Part shown: positions 28,601-36,763 of the stretch, one piece after another
How positions within the stretch are numbered: the first letter of the stretch is position 1
Layout of the letters: every line of letters starts with the position of its first letter
Origin: Armatimonadota bacterium
GTDB taxonomy: Bacteria > Armatimonadota > DTGP01 > JAKQQT01
DNA: 64,000 nt
NCBI GenBank assembly: GCA_036504095.1
Contig: DASXVS010000048.1
Location: 171,248 to 235,247 of the forward strand
Direction of reading: 5' to 3'
Notes under the pieces: model-generated
What the model saw: the letters and a program-made list of their open reading frames with translations, nothing else
Databases searched by the model: none
What the model was told of the DNA's origin: nothing
Program-made: the position numbers and the translations under genes

Positions 28601-29285
28601 GCGCCACACGGCCGTTGTCGAATTGAACCGCCTGCGGCGGCAGATCGCCGATCTCGGCCTCGTCAACCCCGCGGCCGAGGAAGAATTCGAGAAGACCAGC
28701 GGGCGCCAGATATTCCTCACCACCCAACGGGACGACCTTGTGAACGCCGAGGAAACCCTGCGTCGCGCCATCCGGGAGATCGACGAAAGCACCAAGACCG
28801 TGTTCATCGAGACCTTCGAGAAGGTGCAGATCGAGTTTGGGGTGGTGTTTCACCGCCTGTTCGGCGGTGGAATCACGCGGCTTGCCCTGACAGACCCCGA
28901 CGATGTGCTGGAGACGGGCATCGAGATCATCGTCCAGCCACCGGGCAAAAAACTGCAGAACCTCCAGCTGCTCTCCGGCGGCGAGCGGGCGCTGACGGCG
29001 GCGGCTTTGCTGTTCGCATTCCTCAAGGTGAAGCCAAGCCCGTTCGTTGTCCTCGATGAGGTGGACGCCCCGCTGGACGAAGCCAACGTGGGGCGGTTCG
29101 CGGTGGTACTCAAGGAGTTCAGCGAGAACAGCCAGTTCATCGTCATCACCCACAACCGCGGCACCATGGAAGCGGCGCACGCGCTGTATGGGGTGACGAT
29201 GCAGGAACCGGGGATTTCGCGCCTGGTTTCGCTGCGCCTCGAAGATAGGCACGTGCCGACGCAGCCGGAGCTGATCACGGCGTAG
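25584..29285 (+). CDS. smc: Chromosome segregation ATPase SMC
   Basis: SMC folds and segregates the chromosome, normally with ScpA and ScpB (not in this window). It has 1233 residues, close to the usual ~1190. Parts: N-terminal ATPase head with FLKRLDLFGFKTFAERT and Walker A GPNGSGKSN (31-39); a long coiled coil; a hinge (about 515-660) with AVADVIHVPAGLETAIETAL and a glycine-rich GEIVSGGGSITGGRG; the returning coiled coil; and a C-terminal head with LSGGERALTAAALLFAF and Walker B VVLDEVDAPLDEANV. The start at ATG 25584 is set by the conserved N-terminus. The open frame goes further upstream but reads a shadow of spoVS. Confidence 0.97.
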   Translation: MFLKRLDLFGFKTFAERTEVEFPVGVTAVVGPNGSGKSNISDSILWVLGESNVRHLRGDRAQDVIFAGTSTRKPLGMAEASLTFDNPHGRLGGMPDPEVTVTRRVYRNGEGEYFINRAPCRLKDIHELFLDTGIGRDAYNMVGQSDIDAILSARPEERRQLFEEAAGIKKYRIRKNEALRKLESTSNNLVRVTDILAEIERNAGPLEKAAAVAREFRGLDTRRKELETLVFAFDAERLSNDLITLRDDADLLTEEADAGRAARAEAEAEEAASRLRLTELERDVEAARTRLEEVRGERTRRDAERSLLTQRRHDAVRRDTELAEMLVTLQSRLDAAIREREDSAALAVAIEEQSTALGGKLSQARAEFEAERAVLHQAVERLQTLRAEESRLQTAIAARAGEARAARAEAERGAPLLARLAERKAALIADVANAETQIVEAAERTAELKRAQEELGAAKLAAEERSRSLEADIAQMERGLADTKRDIASVSARRRALAEMAESHEGFFAGVRAVLDAAKEQRLQGRFDAVADVIHVPAGLETAIETALGSQLQDIICNTDTDAKEAIALLKQGNAGRATFLPLDLLSPQPRVPMREAPEGGSPGSGPVLGWAADLVTYDRRFQPAIEMLLGRILVVDDLDTAVSLVRRDRLPIRVVSLDGEIVSGGGSITGGRGKGGQSHLLARKREMSDLGLEMKRLEADVLEREESVAALKAEREAAIQAGRDAAGALNENRMQSAETARKKQYAETESHRFAREILGVDAETRSAADRAAQLAQQADALEAASAGARADLAPVTAEIASLQVAEAGPDEARRQELVALEVESASLRERHNAAVATASRAEQTAKSTRDELASRTEQRDAARKLAGESTTVEESLADMLVALDASIAEALRNLDQHRTARDAVLQQSATHREWAHAAEERTMDAVEKLRKLEYRIAGLTNEREHILVRLKEILLPEGGDGESERAADRERLPDDEAEDSDLKTPVSEEEAEVLLAMVEFPVDFSRHTAVVELNRLRRQIADLGLVNPAAEEEFEKTSGRQIFLTTQRDDLVNAEETLRRAIREIDESTKTVFIETFEKVQIEFGVVFHRLFGGGITRLALTDPDDVLETGIEIIVQPPGKKLQNLQLLSGGERALTAAALLFAFLKVKPSPFVVLDEVDAPLDEANVGRFAVVLKEFSENSQFIVITHNRGTMEAAHALYGVTMQEPGISRLVSLRLEDRHVPTQPELITA

Positions 29286-29317
29286 GGCTGCGGGTCGACG
29301 ACAGGGAGGTAGACCGA

Positions 29318-31795
29318 ATGCATCTCTCCAGAATCATCGCGCTCGTCGCGTTGTCGACGGCGATTCCGGCCCGCCCCCAGACCATTTCGACTTACGACGA
29401 TTTCGAATCGGCATCGGTCAATCCTCAGCGCTGGGAAGTCATCAACGAGGCGGGTCCCGGTCGAGCGACAATCGCCATTGAGCAGGGGCGGCTTTTGGTT
29501 AGAGGCGCCCCGGATCGCACCGGCGCGGCGTCGCGCGTGCGCCTCGGGCCGAAGGCGGTCATTGAGGTCGATGCCCTTGGCTACTCCGGCATCAACCAGA
29601 TCCTCCAACTCTACGGCGGGTCCGGCGGCTTCACCAACATGATCGAGTTCGGCATCGAGGGCGCCGCCCCCGATGGAACTCCCACCGTGCATGTGTGGAC
29701 CCCGAACGGCGAGTCTTGGTTCGGCCCCGCACCCACACCCGGCCCGTACGGCGCGGACAAACCCCTGCATCTGCGCGTGGAGCGCGACGGGAACGCCTAC
29801 CGCCTCCTTGTGAACGGCGTGGAACTGTACATTCTCACATCGAACGCCATCGCCGGCGACGCTCGGGTAGTGCTGTATGGCTTTGGCGACAGCGTAAGCC
29901 GCTGGGACAACGTCCGCTTCACCGGGCCGAATGTGGCGCTGACGCAACCGCAGCCGGATGAGATCGCGCCGCTGCCGCTGAAGGTTGTTTCCCAGGCGGA
30001 CGGCGCCGCGTCATCGGCTGTCGAGATCGGCGAAGGCGCGGAGCCTCTTTCGTGGCAGCGGTGGTCGCCGAAATGGGAGCCACCCGTGAACGCAGTGGCG
30101 CCGTTCACGGTCCGCGTTCGCGCGAGCGACGCCGCCGGTAACTCGCGATCAATCTGGACGACATTCTCGCTCGACCGCATCGCCCTGAGGGAGCCGGCGA
30201 ACGGGCAGGTCGTCGGGCCCGTGTTCACTGTCGCGGTGGGCGGAATGGACAAGGCATTCGCAAGAGCGCTGTTCACACTGGATGGCAAACCCGCGGGCGA
30301 ATGCGCGGGGCCGCCGTTCTTCGCGCGTATCGTCCCGAAAACGGACGGTTCCCACGTTCTCCAGGCCGATCTGTTCACATCAAGCGGCGTCCGGAAGTCT
30401 ACGCCTCCTGTGAAGATCATCGTCAAGCGTACGCTGTACGGCCGCAACGCGCACGTGACCGAGAACGGCGGGGCGTTCGTATTCCCCGACGGACAGACGA
30501 CGGTTCCAATCGCGTTCAACGACAGCTACACGTGGCCCGGCCTTGAACGGCTTTGGCGGACTGGGGATACGGCTTCGGCAGTGGAATATGTGCGCCAACT
30601 CCGCGTAAACGGCGTGAACGTTCTCCGGGTGTTCCTGGAAGCGGTCGTGCCGGAGCCCTCCCAGTTGTTGGAATCGCCGTTGGGCCACTACAACAAAGGC
30701 GTCGTCGATTTCTGGGACCACTTCCTCCCGATCTGCGAGCGCCACGGCCTGACGGTGCTCATTTCGCCGTGGGACACGTTTTGGATCAACCAGCCGTGGT
30801 CGGCCAGCCCGTACAACCGGGCGAACGGCGGCCCGTGCGCCGACCCACACGATTTCATCGTCAACCCGGAGGCGCGCAATTGGCAGAAGGCCCGGCTCCG
30901 GTTCATGATCGACCGCTGGGGCGCGAGCCCGGCGATTTTCGCCATCGATCTGCTGAACGAGCACGACATCTGGTGGGGCGCGTCCTCGGCGGAGCGCAAA
31001 GCGTGGGTCGACGACATCGCCGCCTACACGAGGGCATACGAACTGAAGAAATGGGGCCGCGCGCATATGCTCACCGTTTCCTCGGCGGCCGCGGAGCCGA
31101 AGGGCCTGATCGCCGACTCGGTTTACAGGAACCCGCTGTTCGATTTTGCCACGACGCATCTGTACTACGCCGGCACGGTGAACGACCCGAAGAACGTCGT
31201 CGATCCGGCCGTGAGCGTAAATCACGGCGTCCGCTACGCCCAGGAGCAGAGCGCCGATGGACGGCCGTACACGGACTCCGAAAGCGGGCCGATCGACCGG
31301 TGGATCCCGCAGCAGGCCTTTGATGACGAGGTCTTCCACCATATGTCGTGGGCGCATTTCGCGTCCGGCGGCGCCGGCGCGGGGATGCGGTGGCCATACC
31401 GTCAGCCGCATAGCCTCACCCCGGTGATGCTCCGCTCGCTGCGATCCATTGCGCAGGTGGCGAACCGGCTGGACTGGAAACGGCTCAGCCCCCGCAGCGC
31501 CGACGCGAGGCTTTCAACAAAGTACAACGGTATCCTCCTCATGGGGTCCGGGGATGCCCGGCAGGCGATCGTCTGGGCGCTGCACGACACACGCGTTCAT
31601 TCGTCGATAAACGTCAGCGGAGCGAGCGTGGCCCTGAGCGGGATGGCGGCGGGGCGCTACGAGGTCACGTGCTGGGACACCCGTACGGGCTTCCCGGTGA
31701 AGACGACGGCCGCAAAATCGGAAGCGGGCAGGGTGACATTTGCCCTCCCGACGTTCAGAATGGATATGGCCGTCACCATCCGCCCGGTCAGATAA
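29318..31795 (+). CDS. Secreted clan GH-A glycoside hydrolase with N-terminal carbohydrate-binding-like domain
   Basis: It has 825 residues with a signal peptide (1-~21). A beta-sandwich region follows (about 25-205) with YDDFES and FGDSVSRWDNVRF, resembling LamG-like binding modules. Then come Ig-like segments and a TIM-barrel catalytic domain (about 375-720). The barrel shows the GH5-like acid/base motif LLNEHDIWW and a later YTDSESGPID whose Glu is the likely nucleophile. A small beta domain ends the chain. Clan GH-A covers cellulases, mannanases and others; the substrate is not decidable from sequence alone. A GGGAGG site precedes the ATG. It appears to be first of a three-gene unit with the next two genes. 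Confidence 0.82.
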   Translation: MHLSRIIALVALSTAIPARPQTISTYDDFESASVNPQRWEVINEAGPGRATIAIEQGRLLVRGAPDRTGAASRVRLGPKAVIEVDALGYSGINQILQLYGGSGGFTNMIEFGIEGAAPDGTPTVHVWTPNGESWFGPAPTPGPYGADKPLHLRVERDGNAYRLLVNGVELYILTSNAIAGDARVVLYGFGDSVSRWDNVRFTGPNVALTQPQPDEIAPLPLKVVSQADGAASSAVEIGEGAEPLSWQRWSPKWEPPVNAVAPFTVRVRASDAAGNSRSIWTTFSLDRIALREPANGQVVGPVFTVAVGGMDKAFARALFTLDGKPAGECAGPPFFARIVPKTDGSHVLQADLFTSSGVRKSTPPVKIIVKRTLYGRNAHVTENGGAFVFPDGQTTVPIAFNDSYTWPGLERLWRTGDTASAVEYVRQLRVNGVNVLRVFLEAVVPEPSQLLESPLGHYNKGVVDFWDHFLPICERHGLTVLISPWDTFWINQPWSASPYNRANGGPCADPHDFIVNPEARNWQKARLRFMIDRWGASPAIFAIDLLNEHDIWWGASSAERKAWVDDIAAYTRAYELKKWGRAHMLTVSSAAAEPKGLIADSVYRNPLFDFATTHLYYAGTVNDPKNVVDPAVSVNHGVRYAQEQSADGRPYTDSESGPIDRWIPQQAFDDEVFHHMSWAHFASGGAGAGMRWPYRQPHSLTPVMLRSLRSIAQVANRLDWKRLSPRSADARLSTKYNGILLMGSGDARQAIVWALHDTRVHSSINVSGASVALSGMAAGRYEVTCWDTRTGFPVKTTAAKSEAGRVTFALPTFRMDMAVTIRPVR

Positions 31796-31876
31796 CGTTC
31801 GTCTCCATCTTTCATATCGCGACGCCGCATATCGAAATCGCCTGATTAACAACCGTACTCGAGGAGCACAGTCCCA

Positions 31877-33895
31877 ATGCCCGAAATGAAACTAAGGCCG
31901 CCGGCAGCGCCGCTGGTCACGCACGATCCATATTTCAGCATCTGGTCGCCCGCCGACCAACTCACCGACACCGCGACGCGGCACTGGACCGGAGCCAAGC
32001 ATGGCCTGTCCGGCCTCGTCCGCATCGATGGGGTCGCCTACCGGTGCATTGGCGAACAGCCCCACGAAGTCCAGGCGCTCCACCAGACCTCGGTACAGGT
32101 TCTGCCGACCCGCACGATCTACGGTTTCGAGGGCGCCGGCGTCGCGCTGACGCTGTCGTTCGTGACCCCGATGCTGCCGGACGATCTCGATCTGCTGTCG
32201 CGTCCGGTCACATACCTGCATTGGGAAGCGCGGTCCATCGATGGCAGGGGCCACGATGTCTCCGTGTATCTGGACATTTCAGGCGAGGTGGCGGTCAATA
32301 TCTGCCAGCAGAAGGTCGAGTGGGGCCGGTTCAACCTGCCGGGGCTCAGTGTTCTACGCATCGGCAGCGCCGATCAGGGTGTCCTGGAAAAGTTCGGCGA
32401 TGATCTCCGCATCGACTGGGGTCACCTCTACCTGGCCGCACCGGCAGGCGCGGGCACGCACACGGCCCTGGCGGACCACAACATTCGCATCGCGTGGGCG
32501 AAGGATGGTTCCTGGCCGGCCGCCGACGATACCGACACACCCAGAGCCGCCAACGACCGCTGGCCCGTTCTGGCGTGCGAGATGGACCTCGGCAAAGTCG
32601 GCGACGCGCCCCGTTCGGCGCACATGCTCCTCGCCTATGACGACATCTTCGCCCTGGAGCATCTCGGGGTCCGGCTCCGCTCCTACTGGCGGCGCAACGG
32701 CGCAACCATCGCGGACGTTCTGGCTTCAAGTTCAGAGTTCGGAGCGATTCTCAAGCGCTGCGAGGCGTTCGACGGGCAATTGATGGCCGACCTCGCGGCC
32801 GCGGGCGGCGAGAAATTCGCGCTCCTCTGCGCGTTGGCGTACCGGCAGTGCATATCGGCCCACAAACTTGCGGCCGACCCCGATGGGTCTCCGGTCTTTT
32901 ACTCCAAGGAGAATTTCAGCAACGGCTGCATCAACACGGTAGACGTAACCTATCCGTCGTCGCCGTTCTTCCTGCTGCTCCAACCGGAACTGCTGAAGTC
33001 GCAGTTGCGGGGCATCCTCGACTATGCGGCGTCAGCCCGCTGGAAATTCCCGTTTGCTCCCCACGATCTGGGTACCTACCCCCTCGCCAATGGACAGGTC
33101 TATGGCGGCGGCGAGCAGGGCGAAGAGGATCAGATGCCGGTTGAGGAGTGCGGCAACATGCTGCTGATGCTCGCGGCGCTCGCGCACATCGAAGGCAACG
33201 CCGATTTCTCCGCCGCGTACTGGCCGACTCTCACCGAATGGGCCGAATATCTTCTGGAGAAGGGGCTGGACCCGGAGAACCAGTTGTGCACGGACGATTT
33301 CGCCGGCCACATGGCGCACAACGCAAACCTCGCCATCAAGGCGATTCTCGGGCTGGCCGGATTCGCGGAAATGGCGAAAACCCTCGGGCACGCCGAGAGC
33401 GCGAAGCGATTTCGCGCCGCCGCGGAGTCAATGGCCGCGGAGTGGGTCCGGAAGGCCGACGATGGCGACCATTACCGCCTGGCCTTCGACAAGCCGGGTA
33501 CCTGGAGCCAGAAATACAACCTCGTGTGGGACAGTCTCCTGGGCCTCAACGTCTTCCCGGAGAAGGTTCGCACTGCCGAGGTCGCCTATTATATGACCAG
33601 GTTCGAGGAGTACGGCCTGCCACTCGACAGCCGCAAGACGTACACGAAAACTGACTGGGAATTGTGGACGGCGACGATGGCCGAGAAACGCGAGGACTTC
33701 GATGCGATCGTGGACCGGGTGTTCCGATTCGCCAACGAGACCACGAGCCGCGTTCCACTTACCGACTGGTATGAAACCACCGATGCAAAGCAGGTTGGCT
33801 TCCAGGCGCGCTCCGTGGTGGGTGGCCTGTTCATACCCCTTCTGAAGAATGCGGATCTCTGGCGCAAATGGGCCGGAAAGGCCGGGAAATCATGA
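31877..33895 (+). CDS. GtaA-like protein (DUF4964/DUF5127/DUF4965/DUF1793)
   Basis: A 672-residue protein with the layout of the glutaminase A (GtaA)-like family: N-terminal PLVTHDPYFSIWS, a beta-sandwich (DUF5127-type), and an (alpha/alpha)6-like helical domain carrying SKENFSNGCINTVDVTYPS and NGQVYGGGEQGEEDQMPVEE. Later come HNANLAIKAILG, KYNLVWDSLLGLNVFP and RKTYTKTDWELWTATM. Fungal GtaA members are described as glutaminases, but the fold resembles glycosidases and the true bacterial substrate is unclear. No signal peptide is seen. GAGGAG lies before the ATG. It starts 81 nt after the glycosidase gene and overlaps the next gene by 4 bp. Confidence 0.85.
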   Translation: MPEMKLRPPAAPLVTHDPYFSIWSPADQLTDTATRHWTGAKHGLSGLVRIDGVAYRCIGEQPHEVQALHQTSVQVLPTRTIYGFEGAGVALTLSFVTPMLPDDLDLLSRPVTYLHWEARSIDGRGHDVSVYLDISGEVAVNICQQKVEWGRFNLPGLSVLRIGSADQGVLEKFGDDLRIDWGHLYLAAPAGAGTHTALADHNIRIAWAKDGSWPAADDTDTPRAANDRWPVLACEMDLGKVGDAPRSAHMLLAYDDIFALEHLGVRLRSYWRRNGATIADVLASSSEFGAILKRCEAFDGQLMADLAAAGGEKFALLCALAYRQCISAHKLAADPDGSPVFYSKENFSNGCINTVDVTYPSSPFFLLLQPELLKSQLRGILDYAASARWKFPFAPHDLGTYPLANGQVYGGGEQGEEDQMPVEECGNMLLMLAALAHIEGNADFSAAYWPTLTEWAEYLLEKGLDPENQLCTDDFAGHMAHNANLAIKAILGLAGFAEMAKTLGHAESAKRFRAAAESMAAEWVRKADDGDHYRLAFDKPGTWSQKYNLVWDSLLGLNVFPEKVRTAEVAYYMTRFEEYGLPLDSRKTYTKTDWELWTATMAEKREDFDAIVDRVFRFANETTSRVPLTDWYETTDAKQVGFQARSVVGGLFIPLLKNADLWRKWAGKAGKS

Positions 33896-34764
33896 AGACT
33901 CTCGTAACGGGCGCTTCGGGAAACGCCGGGCAGGCCGTTTGCCGCCTGCTGGTTGAGCAGGGATATGACATTCGCCGGGCCGATGTTTCACCGCCCGCCC
34001 ACGACCGCATCCCGGACGTCGAGTTCGTTCGCTGCGACACGCGCACGCCGGATGACGTGCGCTTCGCGGTAGACGGCTGCGACTCCGTCATCCATCTCGC
34101 GGCGTGGCACTGCGCGCACGTGCCGCCGGTGAGCGACTCCACGATCTATGCCGTGAACGTGGATGGCACGTTCAACGTGATGCAGGCCTGCCGCGAACAG
34201 GACGTCAAGGCGTTCGTCTATGCGTCCAGTATGGCATACGGGTGGAGCGCGGTCTATGGCCTCACGAAGGTCCTGGGCGAGGAGATCTGCCGGTCGTTTC
34301 ACGAGATCATCGGCGCATCCGTTGCCGTGCTTCGCTATCACGCGTTCGTCCCGGGCCCATACCTCGAATTCGGTACCCGACTGCTGCGAAACGGCGTCGA
34401 CCGCCAGGACGTTGCGCGAGGCACCGTTGCGGCGCTGAAGGCGGCGAAAGAGCGGAAGTTCGGGCTCTTCAATACGATAATCCACACCGACCATCACATG
34501 CCGCCGAACGTGCGCGAGGATTTCCGGCGCCTCGGGCCGGACTGGTGCGAAGAACGCGTACCGGGAGCAAATGCCCTCATCGCGAAGTACGACCTGGAGC
34601 TTCCGCAGACGGTGGAGTATCACGATCTATCCGAAGCGGAGAGCGTGATGGGGTGGACCCCGAAGGTCGGCTTCGTGGATTTCCTGCGCGACCTTCAGCG
34701 GCGCGATGCCGGGGGAGAAGACGTGCGGGCCCTCAACGTGCCGGGCGAGCTTCCGGCAGCGTAG
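33892..34764 (+). CDS. NAD-dependent epimerase/dehydratase (extended SDR)
   Basis: A 290-residue Rossmann enzyme: TGASGNAGQAV nucleotide loop at the N-terminus, DVRFAVDGCDSVIHLAAWH, then SSMAYGWSAVYGLTKVLGE containing the catalytic-type Ser and YxxxK. The family changes sugar nucleotides or uronates, but the substrate cannot be assigned. The start is ATG 33892, forming an ATGA overlap with the GtaA-like gene, so the two are probably translated together. The context (glycosidase, GtaA-like protein) suggests carbohydrate breakdown. Confidence 0.85.
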   Translation: MKTLVTGASGNAGQAVCRLLVEQGYDIRRADVSPPAHDRIPDVEFVRCDTRTPDDVRFAVDGCDSVIHLAAWHCAHVPPVSDSTIYAVNVDGTFNVMQACREQDVKAFVYASSMAYGWSAVYGLTKVLGEEICRSFHEIIGASVAVLRYHAFVPGPYLEFGTRLLRNGVDRQDVARGTVAALKAAKERKFGLFNTIIHTDHHMPPNVREDFRRLGPDWCEERVPGANALIAKYDLELPQTVEYHDLSEAESVMGWTPKVGFVDFLRDLQRRDAGGEDVRALNVPGELPAA

Positions 34765-34841
34765 AACGGGCGCCCCGCCCGTTTCCGAATGACATTTGCG
34801 TCCCGCCCGTTGCCGGGTTTTCGATACAGGCAACGGGCGGG
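34765..34841. terminator. Two hairpins between convergent genes
   Basis: The first hairpin has arms 34765-34772/34776-34783 with a 3-nt loop and follows the epimerase stop directly. The second pairs 34802-34814 with 34829-34841 over 13 bp. They share the AACGGGCGGG core. Being between convergent genes, they probably end transcription on both strands. Confidence 0.6.
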
Positions 34842-34900
34842 ATGCCCATTCTACTGGACTCACGGAAACAGATCGGGGTGGGACCCCTGTTCTACCGGAC

Positions 34901-35563
34901 TCACACGCCCAGCAGCGCCTGTAGATCCCGGGGCGAGTCAGCCCAATAATCGGCTTTGGCGTCGCGAAGGCGGTCGAGGTAGACGGTATGCCAACCGGCG
35001 GCGATGGTCGTCATGGCTGCGGCGCGGCCGCATTCGACGTCGGTCGGCGTGTCCCCGATGAACACGCACCGGCGCGCCTCGACGCCGAGGTCCTGGGCAA
35101 CTGCGAGCGCGCCCTCCGGGTGCGGCTTCTGGCGTTCAACGTCATCACCCGTCATCACGCTGGCGAAGTAGTCGTCCCAGCCCAACAGGCGCATCGTGAT
35201 ATCGGCGCTGCGGCGCCCCTTGCCTGTCACCACCCCCATCGGGATTCCAGCGTCCGCGATCGCCTGGAGGAGTTCGGGAATCCCCTCGAATGGCTCAACC
35301 TGCCCGTGTTCGGCCTCGTAATGCTCGTGGTAGACTTCCAGAGCCCGCTCAACCTCGGATTCGGGGAGCTCGTGACGGAACATCGGCTCTTCCGGCACGC
35401 CGAACAGCGCGATAACCTCTTCCGGCGTGTACTGGCGTCCAAGCGGTTCGCGGACGGCGGCGTTCCACGCCGATATAATCATCGGGAATGTGTCGGCCAG
35501 TGTGCCGTCGAGATCGAAGATGACACCCAGCGGCCGGGGGACGATCGGTATTACAGGTTCCAT
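34901..35563 (-). CDS. HAD-superfamily phosphatase, phosphoglycolate phosphatase-like
   Basis: A 220-residue HAD hydrolase with motif I VIFDLDGTLADTF, motif II VVTGKGR, motif III HPEGAL with the preceding Lys of RQKPH, and motif IV FIGDTPTDVECGRAA, plus a helical cap as in Gph/PgmB-type enzymes. The substrate is a small phosphoester, possibly 2-phosphoglycolate; other sugar phosphates are equally possible. Start at ATG 35563: no Shine-Dalgarno site, but TATAGT ends 7 nt upstream, so the mRNA may be leaderless. It is encoded alone, opposite to its neighbours. Confidence 0.85.
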   Translation of the reverse strand: MEPVIPIVPRPLGVIFDLDGTLADTFPMIISAWNAAVREPLGRQYTPEEVIALFGVPEEPMFRHELPESEVERALEVYHEHYEAEHGQVEPFEGIPELLQAIADAGIPMGVVTGKGRRSADITMRLLGWDDYFASVMTGDDVERQKPHPEGALAVAQDLGVEARRCVFIGDTPTDVECGRAAAMTTIAAGWHTVYLDRLRDAKADYWADSPRDLQALLGV

Positions 35564-35570
35564 ACTTTGA

Positions 35571-35576
35571 ACTATA
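35571..35576 (-). promoter_or_regulatory. Possible leaderless -10 element of the HAD phosphatase gene
   Basis: TATAGT on the minus strand with 7 nt to the ATG and no Shine-Dalgarno site between. The distance fits transcription starting at the start codon. No clear -35 is seen. Confidence 0.4.
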
Positions 35577-35779
35577 GCCTCGCGGCGGGATTCCGGAGTC
35601 GGGAGTTTGGAGCGACCGCCCGGAGACGGATTCCGGGCTAGCGTCCCGCACACCCCTTTCGGTGAATTGGAAAGCAAAAGTGGGTGCGGCCTACCATGGA
35701 TGGCACGCACACCCGCGGCAGCGGTGAACCGGCCGAGGATTTACCGCCGGTACGGCGGTCGTACCAGTGAGGAGCACGG

Positions 35780-36748
35780 ATGACACAGCACAGAGTCCCG
35801 TCCGGATACGAGGCGATCAGAACCGGCGCGGCGTTCCATCAGCCCGAAGGCGGGCGGTTCCGATTGATGGGCCCGGAAGCAAAGGAATACCTGCACCGGA
35901 TGGTCACGAACGACATTCGCTCGCTGGCGCCCGGACAGGGGACATACGCCTGCCTGCTGGAGATCGACGGACGGATGATCGCCGATCTGTGGGCGTGGGT
36001 CGTGTCTGAGGAGGAAGTCCTCGTCGAGACAGCCGCACCCGCATGCGACGCGTTGATGGCGACCCTGGACAAATACCTCATCATGGAGGAAGTCGAGATA
36101 CAGGACGCCCGGGGCGACGAAGCGCTGGTCACCGTCCAGGGTCCGACGGCCCACCAGGCGCTGGCGAACGCGCTGGCCATCGACCTCCCTCCCCTCGAAC
36201 GGGGCTCCCTCTGGCAGACGTCGGACGACGGCGCCGGCCTGATCGCCGCGGCGCGCGACCGGACCGGGCACGGCGGCCTCGATGTGTATATGCCCGGCGG
36301 AGCGGATCGCCTGATCGAGGCGCTCCGCGAAACAGGCGTGCCGGAGGCATCCGCCGAGGCAATGGACGTTCTCCGAATTGAAGCGGGCCTGGCCGCGTGG
36401 GGAGCGGAACTCACAAACGCCACCATTCCACTGGAAGCGAACCTCGAAGGCGCCGCGGTGAGTTTCACGAAGGGCTGTTACCCGGGCCAGGAGATCATTG
36501 CGAGGATCCATTCCCGGGGCAAACCAGCCAGGCGCCTTGTCGGCATCCGATTCCAGGACGGCCCCCCTCCGGCGGGGTGCCCGGTCCATGCCGGGGATGC
36601 CGCCATCGGTGCAATCACCAGTTCCGCGGAATCTCCAGCCTTTGGCCCGATTGCCATGGCTTACCTCAAGAAGGAGCACGGTGAACCGGGCGTATCCGTA
36701 ACCGCCGGAGAGCACTCCGGCATCACCCTTGAACTGCCGTTCCGATAG
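35780..36748 (+). CDS. YgfZ/GcvT-family folate-binding protein
   Basis: A 322-residue aminomethyltransferase-like protein. It has the GcvT barrel start (RLMGPEAKEYLHRMVTNDI, LEIDGRMIADLW) and, decisively, KGCYPGQEIIARI near residue 230, the K-G-C-[YF]-x-G-Q-E signature of YgfZ/IBA57. Those proteins bind tetrahydrofolate and help repair or assemble certain Fe-S enzymes. It lies 15 nt before the PLP enzyme gene, as the first gene of a four-gene unit. An aminomethyltransferase role cannot be excluded, but no other glycine-cleavage genes are near. Confidence 0.87.
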   Translation: MTQHRVPSGYEAIRTGAAFHQPEGGRFRLMGPEAKEYLHRMVTNDIRSLAPGQGTYACLLEIDGRMIADLWAWVVSEEEVLVETAAPACDALMATLDKYLIMEEVEIQDARGDEALVTVQGPTAHQALANALAIDLPPLERGSLWQTSDDGAGLIAAARDRTGHGGLDVYMPGGADRLIEALRETGVPEASAEAMDVLRIEAGLAAWGAELTNATIPLEANLEGAAVSFTKGCYPGQEIIARIHSRGKPARRLVGIRFQDGPPPAGCPVHAGDAAIGAITSSAESPAFGPIAMAYLKKEHGEPGVSVTAGEHSGITLELPFR

Positions 36749-36763
36749 ACGAAGCACACGATC

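Noticed and set aside
27513..29252. Long minus-strand open frame (579 codons) inside smc
   Set aside because: Antisense of a coiled-coil gene; SMC motifs are complete on the plus strand.
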